Of a stretch of DNA of 64,000 nucleotides, positions 55,892 through 64,000 are shown piece by piece. Source of the DNA: Variovorax paradoxus (GTDB lineage Bacteria; Pseudomonadota; Gammaproteobacteria; Burkholderiales; Burkholderiaceae_C); NCBI RefSeq assembly GCF_024734665.1, contig NZ_CP102931.1, positions 2,106,001 through 2,170,000 on the forward strand, in the 5' to 3' direction. Below the pieces are notes generated by a model. The model was not told where the DNA came from, did not search any database, and saw only the letters and a program-made list of their open reading frames with translations. A program made the position numbers and the translations under genes. How positions within the stretch are numbered: position 1 is the first letter of the stretch; the number at the start of each line of letters is the position of its first letter.

Positions 55892-56700
55892 ACGAGAAGA
55901 GATTTCACAAGCGCAGCATCTTCCTGGTGCTGTACATCCTGTTCGCGCTGTTGCCCATCTACTGGATGATCAACATGAGCTTCAAGACGAACGAGGAGAT
56001 CCTGTCGAGCTTCTCGTTCTTTCCGCAGCAGCTCACCTGGGCCAACTACGCGCGCATCTTCACCGACGAGTCGTGGTACTCGGGCTACATCAACAGCCTG
56101 ATCTACGTGGCGATCAACACGGTGATCTCGCTCACCGTGGCACTGCCTGCGGCCTATGCGTTCTCGCGCTATTCGTTCCTGGGCGACAAGCACGTGTTCT
56201 TCTGGCTGCTGACCAACCGCATGACGCCGCCCGCGGTGTTCCTGCTGCCGTTCTTCCAGCTGTACAGCACGGTCGGCCTGATGGATACACACCTGGGCGT
56301 GGCGCTGGCGCATCTGCTGTTCAACGTGCCGCTGGCGGTGTGGATCCTGGAAGGCTTCATGAGCGGCATTCCGCGCGAGATCGACGAGACGGCGTACATC
56401 GACGGCTATTCGTTCCCGCGCTTCTTCCTCACCATCTTCCTGCCGCTCATCAAGGCCGGCGTGGGCGTGGCGGCGTTCTTCTGCTTCATGTTCAGCTGGG
56501 TCGAGCTGCTGCTGGCGCGCACGCTCACCAGCGTGAACGCCAAGCCCATCGTGGCGACGATGACGCGCACGGTGAGTGCCTCGGGCATGGACTGGGCAAC
56601 GTTGGCTGCGGCCGGCGTGCTGACCATCGTGCCGGGCGCCATCGTCATCTGGTTCGTGCGCCATTACATCGCGAAGGGTTTCGCGATGGGTCGTGTTTAA
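55888..56700 (+). CDS. glpQ: glycerol ABC transporter permease GlpQ
   Basis: 270 aa; starts in a 4-base overlap with glpP, GGAGG upstream. MalG-type permease: first helix SIFLVLYILFALLPIYWMI, then NMSFKTNEEIL and the EAA loop EIDETAYIDGYSFPRFFLTI near 160-182. Translationally coupled with glpP, giving equal amounts of both subunits. Confidence 0.94.
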
Positions 56701-56712
56701 GGAGGCCGAGAG

Positions 56713-57021
56713 ATGTTCGACTGGATGGTCTGGACCACCCCGGTGGCCGTGTTCTTCATCTGCATCGCGCTCATGCTGGTCGGCATGACGGTGTGGGAGT
56801 TCAAGTCGCCCACCACGCTGCGGCGCGGCTGGCTGCCGATGGCCACCACGCGCGGCGACCGGCTCTTCATCGGGCTGCTGTCGGCGGCGTACCTGAACCT
56901 GGTCTTCATCGGCCTGGCCGGCAAGTTCCAGGAGTGGTTCAGCCTGGAGGCCGAGCCTTCGATCTGGATCAGCTTCGTGCTGTCGATGGGCCTGCTTGCG
57001 CTCGTGATGCGCAAGGGCTGA
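56713..57021 (+). CDS. glpU: small membrane protein GlpU (DUF2160)
   Basis: 102 aa, with AAGGAGG before ATG 56713. Three hydrophobic helices at about 8-28, 50-70 and 80-98; the loop after helix 1 is WEFKSPTTLRRGWLPMATTRGDR. Present in rhizobial glp operons at the same place. Its part in glycerol transport is not known; it may be an accessory subunit of the permease. Confidence 0.88.
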   Translation: MFDWMVWTTPVAVFFICIALMLVGMTVWEFKSPTTLRRGWLPMATTRGDRLFIGLLSAAYLNLVFIGLAGKFQEWFSLEAEPSIWISFVLSMGLLALVMRKG

Positions 57022-57042
57022 GCGGGCACCGCCTTTCGCCTT

Positions 57043-57088
57043 ATTCGTTCAACCGAATGCGTTCCGGCTCTCCGCCTCCCCGGAGCCG
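57043..57088 (+). repeat. two intercistronic hairpins between glpU and glpV
   Basis: First hairpin ATTCG-N6-CGAAT at 57043-57058; second, stronger one with CGGCTC(T)CCG paired with CGGAGCCG at 57065-57088. No T-run follows. In binding-protein operons such stems often protect the downstream message or thin out upstream genes, giving excess binding protein. Confidence 0.5.
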
Positions 57089-57134
57089 TGATCGAACACA
57101 ACACCGGGGAAGCAACAACCGAGGAGACAACTTC

Positions 57135-58868
<1,734 letters not shown>

Positions 58869-58891
58869 GCCTCCCTCTCGCGCCGAGACAG

Positions 58892-58921
58892 GGGCCGTGC
58901 CGCAAGGTGCGGCCCTTTTTT
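58892..58921 (+). terminator. rho-independent terminator of the glp operon
   Basis: Stem GGGCCG / CGGCCC (58892-58897 and 58909-58914, extended with two mismatches) followed at once by TTTTTT, 24 bases after the glpV stop. A good intrinsic terminator on the plus strand. Confidence 0.85.
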
Positions 58922-59052
58922 CTTGTTCTTTTTCCGCATCGCCGGCCATTTGACCGATTCGACCGTCTGATTGCCGCGACGCCATGACCATTGGCAGATG
59001 CGTTCGCTACAGGCATCGCGTACATTCGACGGCCCCCGAAACGCCACCGCCA

Positions 59053-60033
59053 GTGACTTCCAGCCCCTCCAGCCCCCCTCGAAGCGTCAAGCGCGTCCTC
59101 GTTCTTCGCTATTCGCAATCCGGCCAGCTCGACGAGGTTGCAGACCGGATCGTGGCGCCGTTGCGCGCCGATCCGTCGATCGAGGTGCACGAGGAAACGC
59201 TGCGCCCGCTCGCGCCGTACCCCTTTCCCTGGCCCTTCCTGACTTTCTTCGACGCCTTTCCGGAGTCGGCCCACATGAAGCCGCAGCCGCTGGCGCCGCT
59301 GTCGCTCACGGGTGAGGAAGACTTCGACCTGATCGTGCTGCCGTACCAGGTGTGGTTCCTGGCGCCTTCGCAGCCCGTGGCAGCCTTCCTCAAGCACCCG
59401 GTGGCGGCGCGGCTGCTCAAGGGCAAGCCGGTGGTCACGGTCATCGCCTGCCGCAACATGTGGCTTCTGGCCCACGAAAAGCTCAAGGGCATGCTCGACG
59501 ACGTGGGCGCACGCCTGATCGACAACGTGGTGCTGACCGACCCCGGCCCCACGCTCGCCACCTTCTTCACCACGCCGGCATGGCTGATCTGGGGGCGCAA
59601 GCGCGGCTTCTGGGGCATGCCCGATGCCGGGCTCAGTACCGAACAGATCAACGGTACGGGCCGTTTCGGCCGTGCCCTGCGCGATGCGCTGCACAACGAC
59701 CTGGAACGCGGCACGCAGCCGCTGCTGGCCGGCCTCGGAGCCGTGCAGGCCAATGCCAGGCTGCTCATCAGCGAGAAGGCCGGCACGCGCAGCTTCTACC
59801 TCTGGGGCAAGCTGATCATGGCCGCCGGCGGGCCCGGCGCGTGGCAGCGCAAGCCGCTGCTGCTGCTGTACGTGCTGTTTCTGCTGGTACTGATCATTAC
59901 GGTGGTGCCCGTGAGCCTGAGCCTGCAAGCGCTTCTGCGACCTTTGTTCAGAGGGTGGCTGACTAAAATGACAGCCCAATTCGAGTGCCCGTCGGGCTCT
60001 GCCACGGACCGCACCCCCCTCTATGACGACTGA
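59053..60033 (+). CDS. DarA-like protein (dialkylresorcinol condensing enzyme family), flavodoxin fold
   Basis: 326 aa from GTG 59053; ATG 58984 would add 23 residues that do not look conserved. KRVLVLRYSQSGQLDEVADRI is a flavodoxin-like FMN-binding start (YSQSGQL phosphate loop). The middle holds WPFLTFFDAFPESA and LPYQVWFLAPSQPV, and a hydrophobic helix LLLLYVLFLLVLIITVVPV lies near 275-295. The family is named after DarA of dialkylresorcinol pathways. It overlaps the KAS III-like gene by 11 bases, so the two act together. Confidence 0.75.
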   Translation: MTSSPSSPPRSVKRVLVLRYSQSGQLDEVADRIVAPLRADPSIEVHEETLRPLAPYPFPWPFLTFFDAFPESAHMKPQPLAPLSLTGEEDFDLIVLPYQVWFLAPSQPVAAFLKHPVAARLLKGKPVVTVIACRNMWLLAHEKLKGMLDDVGARLIDNVVLTDPGPTLATFFTTPAWLIWGRKRGFWGMPDAGLSTEQINGTGRFGRALRDALHNDLERGTQPLLAGLGAVQANARLLISEKAGTRSFYLWGKLIMAAGGPGAWQRKPLLLLYVLFLLVLIITVVPVSLSLQALLRPLFRGWLTKMTAQFECPSGSATDRTPLYDD

Positions 60034-61156
60034 TGTCTTCCTGACCCGCACTGCCGCCTTTCTGCCCTTTTCCCCGGTCAGCAATGAAGACATCGAAGAC
60101 GTCCTCGGTCGCATCGGCGGCAAGGCGTCCCGCGCGCGGCGGCTGATTCTGCGCAGCAACGGCATCCAGTCGCGCCACTACGCCATCGACCGCGCCACGG
60201 GCGAACTGGCGATGACCAACGCGCAGCTCACTGCATCCGCGATCCGCGCGCTGGGCGACGTGGGGCCGGTCGACTGCCTCGTCACCGGCACTTCGCTGCC
60301 CGACCAGCTCATGCCCAACCACGCGGTGATGGTGCACGGCGAACTCGGCTGGCCGCGGCTCGAAGTGGTGGCCTGCGCGGGCATCTGCCTGGCCGGCGCC
60401 ACCGCGTTGAAGCATGCATGGCTCTCGGTGCGCGCGGGCGACGCCCGGCGCGCGGTGGCCACGGGTTCGGAGCTCGCCTCGGCCGTGATGCGCGGCTCGC
60501 GCTTCGAAGCCGAGCTCGAACACAAGCTCGAAGCGCTGGAAGCGCGGCCCGAACTGGCCTTCGAGAAAGACTTTCTGCGCTGGATGCTGTCCGACGGCGC
60601 GGGTGCAGTGCTGCTGGAGCGCGAGCCGCGCGGGCCGCTGTCGCTGCGCATCGACTGGATCGACCTGTCGTCCGCCGCGCACGAGCTGCCGGTGTGCATG
60701 TACGCTGGTGCCGAGAAGAATGCCGAAGGCGGCCTCGACGGCTGGGGGCGCAAGTCGCCCGAAGACTGGCAGCGCGAGTCGACCTTTGCCGTCAAGCAGG
60801 ACGTGCGCCTGCTCAACGACAACATCGTGCGCGCCACGCTGGGCGAGCCGCTGGCGGCCATCATCGAGCGGCGCGGGCTGAAGACGGCGGACATCGACTG
60901 GTTTTTGCCGCACCTGTCGTCGCAATACTTCGTCGAGCCGGTGAGCCAGTGCCTCGAATCGCTGGGCCTGCCGATTCCGCGCGAGCGCTGGTTCAGCAAC
61001 CTCGCGAGCAAGGGCAACACGGGTTCGGCGTCGCCGTACATCATGCTCGACGAGCTGTTCCGCTCGGGCCGCATCAAGCCCGGCCAGAAGCTACTGATGT
61101 TCGTGCCCGAAAGCGGCCGCTTCTCCAGCGGCTTCATTTATATGGAAGCGGTGTAG
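60023..61156 (+). CDS. beta-ketoacyl-ACP synthase III-like condensing enzyme (DarB-like)
   Basis: 377 aa. The KAS III triad is intact: Cys118 in VVACAGICLAG, His297 in FLPHLSSQY and Asn332 in SKGNTGSAS. DarB-type enzymes join two fatty-acid-derived thioesters head to head. Size is 40-50 residues above FabH because of inserts around 160-180 and 220-260 (MYAGAEKNAEGGLDGWGRK). No ACP gene is visible in the window, but the operon runs off the edge. Product unknown. Confidence 0.85.
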   Translation: MTTDVFLTRTAAFLPFSPVSNEDIEDVLGRIGGKASRARRLILRSNGIQSRHYAIDRATGELAMTNAQLTASAIRALGDVGPVDCLVTGTSLPDQLMPNHAVMVHGELGWPRLEVVACAGICLAGATALKHAWLSVRAGDARRAVATGSELASAVMRGSRFEAELEHKLEALEARPELAFEKDFLRWMLSDGAGAVLLEREPRGPLSLRIDWIDLSSAAHELPVCMYAGAEKNAEGGLDGWGRKSPEDWQRESTFAVKQDVRLLNDNIVRATLGEPLAAIIERRGLKTADIDWFLPHLSSQYFVEPVSQCLESLGLPIPRERWFSNLASKGNTGSASPYIMLDELFRSGRIKPGQKLLMFVPESGRFSSGFIYMEAV

Positions 61157-61158
61157 CC

Positions 61159-61554
61159 ATGGATCTCGACGCTGTACCGCAGGAGGGCAATGCGACCCTC
61201 GACGGCCATTCCAAGCTGATGTACGCCCGCGACGCGCAGGGCCGCGTCGTCACCACCACTTCGCGCGGCTGGGAGGCGGAAGAGATCGTCACCAGCCATG
61301 CGGTCGACGTGCTCGTCGAACAGGCGCAGGCCGCAAAGGAACGCGTGAAGGCGGGGCAGGCTTCGCCGCTCGAATACTGGATGTACGAGCGCCGCATGGA
61401 CGTGGCGCTGCTCTCGCAGACCAGCGGCTTCTGGCAGTGGCGCGTGCGGCGCCACCTGCAGCCGCGCCATTTCGCCGCGCTGTCATCGGCGCAACTCGCA
61501 CGCTACAGCGAAGCGCTGGGCCTGCCCGTTTCCACCTTGCAAGGCCTGCCGTGA
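61159..61554 (+). CDS. small conserved-looking protein of unknown function
   Basis: 131 aa, ATG 61159 two bases after the KAS stop. Soluble, mixed helical; features are SKLMYARDAQGRVVTTTSRGW, ASPLEYWMYERRMDVALLSQ and a basic helix WRVRRHLQPRHFAAL. Its stop overlaps the GTG of the next gene (GTGA). I recognise no domain. The tight packing in a biosynthetic operon argues for a real role, perhaps as a regulator or partner of the condensing enzyme. Confidence 0.7.
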   Translation: MDLDAVPQEGNATLDGHSKLMYARDAQGRVVTTTSRGWEAEEIVTSHAVDVLVEQAQAAKERVKAGQASPLEYWMYERRMDVALLSQTSGFWQWRVRRHLQPRHFAALSSAQLARYSEALGLPVSTLQGLP

Positions 61555-62531
61555 ACTTTCAACACCAACAGGCGGCGCATTGCGAAAGCGGCGTCATCTC
61601 CAGCCTGATGCGCCACCACGGCGCGCCGATGAGCGAGAGCATGGCGCTGGGCCTGTCGTCCGCGATTTCGTTCGCGTACCTGCCCTTCATCAAGCTGTCG
61701 GGCCTGCCGCTGATCTCGTACCGCATGCCGCCCAAGGCCATCATCAAGGGCCTGCTGGCGCCGATGGCCGCGCGCTTTCGCTTCGAGACCTTTCGCAGCG
61801 CCGATGCGGGGCAGCAGAGGCTCGACGCGCTGCTGGCCGATGGCCAGCTGGTGGGGCTGCAAACCTCGGTCTACTGGCTGCCGTACTTTCCGCCGAACAT
61901 GCGCTTTCACTTCAACGCGCACAACCTGCTGGTGTACGGCAAGGACGGCGACGACTACCTGATCAGCGACCCGGTGTTCGAGGAGCCCGTGCGTTGCGCG
62001 AGCAGCGACCTGGCACGCGCGCGTTTCGCCAAGGGCGTGCTGGCGCCGAAGGGGCTCATGTACTACCCGCAGGCCATCGATCGCAAGGTTGTCGATGCGG
62101 CCTCGGTGGTCAAGGCCATCCGCAAGACGGTGCGCAACATGCTTGCACCCATTCCCATCGTCGGTGTGCGCGGCATGCACACGCTGGCCAAGCGCATGCA
62201 GAAGCTGTCGCCGGCCGATCCGCGCAGCGTCGACTTCATCGGCCATGTGGTGCGCATGCAGGAAGAAATCGGCACGGGCGGGGCGGGCTTCCGCTTCATC
62301 TACGCGGGCTTTTTGCAGGAGGCAGCGCAGTTGCTCGACAAGCCGCAGCTGCAGCAGATGTCCGAGCGGCTCATCGCCATCGGTGACGGTTGGCGTGCGT
62401 TCGCGCTCAAGGCGGCGCGCATGGTGAAGGGGCGCGAGGCGGTCGACCCGGCTGCGTTGGCTGCGAAGCTGCGGGAGCAGGCGCAGCAGGAAGAAAGCTT
62501 CTTTCGCGACCTGAAGGCAGCTGTCGCCTGA
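61551..62531 (+). CDS. BtrH N-terminal domain protein (papain-like acyltransferase/peptidase fold)
   Basis: 326 aa from GTG 61551, overlapping the previous stop; AAGG upstream. N-terminal domain with Cys11 in AAHCESGVISSL, His124 in NAHNLLVYG and Asp140 in LISDPVF gives a papain-like triad. BtrH of butirosin synthesis uses this fold to move an acyl group from a carrier protein to an acceptor. Residues 200-326 are a helical C-terminal domain (FIGHVVRMQEEIGTGGAGFR). Probably releases or transfers the product of the KAS III-like enzyme. Stop overlaps the ABC gene start (TGATG). Confidence 0.82.
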   Translation: MNFQHQQAAHCESGVISSLMRHHGAPMSESMALGLSSAISFAYLPFIKLSGLPLISYRMPPKAIIKGLLAPMAARFRFETFRSADAGQQRLDALLADGQLVGLQTSVYWLPYFPPNMRFHFNAHNLLVYGKDGDDYLISDPVFEEPVRCASSDLARARFAKGVLAPKGLMYYPQAIDRKVVDAASVVKAIRKTVRNMLAPIPIVGVRGMHTLAKRMQKLSPADPRSVDFIGHVVRMQEEIGTGGAGFRFIYAGFLQEAAQLLDKPQLQQMSERLIAIGDGWRAFALKAARMVKGREAVDPAALAAKLREQAQQEESFFRDLKAAVA

Positions 62532-63439
62532 TGTTAGAGCTGCGCCAGCTCAGCTACCGCTACCCGCACGCCGACGCCCCCGCGCTGGCCGACGTATCGC
62601 TCGCGGTGCCAAAAGGCTGTGTACTGGGCCTGCTCGGGCCGAACGGCGCAGGCAAGACCACGCTGATCTCGCACCTGTCGGGCGCGCTGGCCGTGCAGTC
62701 GGGCGAGATCCGCATCGATGGCCAGCCGCTGCAGCAGGTGCGTGCGAAGACACCTACGCGCATCGCCGTGGCGCCACAGGAGCAGGCCTTCTATCCGATG
62801 CTGACCGTGGCCGAGAACCTTGCCTGCTTTGCTGCGGCGGGGGGCCTGTCGGGCGCGCGCAAGAAGGAGCGCATCGCGGTCTGTACGCAGTTTGCGCAGC
62901 TGGAGCAGTTCGCCGGCGTGCGCGCGGAGCGGCTCTCGGGCGGCCTCAAGCGCCGGCTCAACCTGGCCATCGCCTTGCTTCCCGAACCCGAGCTGATGCT
63001 GTTCGACGAGCCCACCGTGGGCGTCGATCCGCAATCGCGCGCCTTCATCCTCGACGCCATCAAGAGCCTCGCGCAGCAGGGCGCGGCGGTGATCTACGCC
63101 TCGCACTACATGGAAGAGATCGAGGCGATTGCCGATCGCGTCGCCATCCTCGACCGCGGCCACGTGCTGCGCGAAGGCTCGCTCGACGAGCTGCTGTCGA
63201 AGAACGCGATGCTGCTCACGCTGGCCGCCGACGGGCTCGACGCCGACATGCTCTCGCGCTTCGGCACGGTGGAGCAGGGGGGAGTGCATTGGCGCATTCA
63301 CCTCAACGCCGGCAGCGGCCCGGGGCCTGTGCTGGCCGCGCTCGAAGCCGCGGGCATCGAAGTGCGCCATGCCGAATTCGGCCGCCATGACCTCGAGCAG
63401 CTGTTCATGGCGCTCACCCACCGCTCGCTGCGCGACTGA
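62531..63439 (+). CDS. ABC-2 type exporter ATP-binding protein
   Basis: 302 aa. Walker A GPNGAGKTT near 36-44, signature LSGGLKRRLNLAIAL near 137-151, Walker B LMLFDEPTVGVD and switch histidine in YASHYMEEIE. Export-type ATPase of the NodI/CcmA-like group, C-terminal extension of 80 residues. Translationally coupled to the BtrH-like gene, so it probably exports the product of this operon. Confidence 0.93.
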   Translation: MLELRQLSYRYPHADAPALADVSLAVPKGCVLGLLGPNGAGKTTLISHLSGALAVQSGEIRIDGQPLQQVRAKTPTRIAVAPQEQAFYPMLTVAENLACFAAAGGLSGARKKERIAVCTQFAQLEQFAGVRAERLSGGLKRRLNLAIALLPEPELMLFDEPTVGVDPQSRAFILDAIKSLAQQGAAVIYASHYMEEIEAIADRVAILDRGHVLREGSLDELLSKNAMLLTLAADGLDADMLSRFGTVEQGGVHWRIHLNAGSGPGPVLAALEAAGIEVRHAEFGRHDLEQLFMALTHRSLRD

Positions 63440-63444
63440 ACCCC

Positions 63445-64000
63445 ATGCTCCTCGCGCTTATCAAGAAAGAACTGCTCGCCCTCGTGCGCGACATGCACGG
63501 CCTTGCCGCGCTGTTCCTGATGCCGATGGTCTTCATCGTGCTGATGTCGCTCACGCTGAAGGACATCTATCGCCCGCCGCTGGCCGAGCTGACTTATGCC
63601 ATCGACATGCGCGACACGGCCACGCCGGCCAAATGGCTGCAGCAGCTCTGGCAGCGCAGCCACGGCGCACCGCAGCCGTTGGGCAGCGACTGGCAGGCGC
63701 GGCTGCGCAACGGCACGCTCAAGTACGTGATCGTGATGGAGCCGGGCCTGTCGGAAGAACTGGAATCTGCCGCGCTGTCGACCCAGGCGCGCATCCATCT
63801 GCTGACTGAGCCGGGCATCGACGCCAACCTGTTCAACGCGCTGCGTGCCGAACTCATCGGCGCATCGGGCGAACTCAAGGCGCGCCTTGCGCTGGCGGTG
63901 CCCGGCACGGCCAGCCCGGCGCCCGAGGCCTCCATCGAGGCGATGGTGCGAGCCGAGCGCTTCTCCACCGCCGGCCCGCGGCCGACCTCGGTGCAGCAGA
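63445..64000 (+). CDS. ABC-2 type transporter permease, truncated by window edge
   Basis: 185 codons visible from ATG 63445, five bases after the ATPase stop. One N-terminal helix (GLAALFLMPMVFIVLMSLTL, residues 19-38) then a large periplasmic domain, as in YhhJ/DrrB-type ABC-2 permeases whose other helices are C-terminal and outside the window. Partner of the preceding ATPase. Confidence 0.88.
   Translation, partial: MLLALIKKELLALVRDMHGLAALFLMPMVFIVLMSLTLKDIYRPPLAELTYAIDMRDTATPAKWLQQLWQRSHGAPQPLGSDWQARLRNGTLKYVIVMEPGLSEELESAALSTQARIHLLTEPGIDANLFNALRAELIGASGELKARLALAVPGTASPAPEASIEAMVRAERFSTAGPRPTSVQQ

Overview
The window looks like chromosomal DNA of a high-GC betaproteobacterium of the Comamonadaceae, most like Variovorax. 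This rests on the very high GC of third codon positions, long spurious antisense open frames, many ABC and tripartite-type nutrient genes, and an alpha-E/ATP-grasp/transglutaminase locus of the kind common in that family. Genus is an inference; no rRNA or tRNA gene was seen, and no CRISPR array.

Layout. 1-4.6 kb: end of a metallo-beta-lactamase-fold lipoprotein, a serine hydrolase, an isochorismatase-like hydrolase and an orphan protein with a CorA-type GMN membrane domain. 4.7-11.7 kb: a 2-ketogluconate (kgu) type operon in which a polar-amino-acid-type ABC transporter (two permeases, binding protein, ATPase) sits in front of KguE-, KguK- and KguD-like enzymes and a PtxS-like LacI repressor. 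A perfect TGAAACCGGTTTCA palindrome, the operator described for Pseudomonas PtxS, lies just upstream of the first permease. 11.6-17.2 kb: a GMC oxidoreductase, a FAD monooxygenase divergent from a MarR regulator, and a Tat-exported class C beta-lactamase-like hydrolase. 17.2-19.3 kb: a scarred region with an MFS fragment, a short YadA-type adhesin and an IS3-type transposase fragment. 19.3-24.6 kb: a chemoreceptor and a translationally coupled response regulator/hybrid kinase pair. 24.9-30 kb: a small membrane protein, an RpiR regulator with a candidate operator before an MFS carrier and a cysteine-less racemase-family protein, then a nucleotidyltransferase and a RidA protein.

30.1-44.4 kb holds the most unusual system: two loci of circularly permuted ATP-grasp plus alpha-E proteins and transglutaminases. 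One locus (minus strand) is transglutaminase-DUF2126 fusion, ATP-grasp/alpha-E fusion, a lipoprotein binding protein, a second transglutaminase and RidA. The other (plus strand) is an ATP-grasp gene followed by an alpha-E gene. They are separated by comEC and a crotonase. The unfused ATP-grasp keeps its catalytic motifs while the fused copy has lost them, so the locus may pair an active peptide or amide ligase with a pseudoenzyme partner.

44.5-48.7 kb: an Lrp-type regulator divergent from ornithine cyclodeaminase and a citrulline hydrolase-like gene (citrulline to ornithine to proline), then a membrane sulfatase-fold transferase. 48.8-58.9 kb: a complete rhizobial-style glycerol regulon, glpR-glpK on the minus strand and glpD-glpSTPQUV on the plus strand, ending in a terminator. 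Its two ATPases carry complementary defects that predict one good and one degenerate ATP site. 59-64 kb: start of an uncharacterised biosynthetic operon with a DarA-like flavodoxin-fold protein, a DarB/KAS III-like condensing enzyme, a small unknown protein, a BtrH-type acyltransferase-like protein and an ABC-2 exporter that runs off the window.
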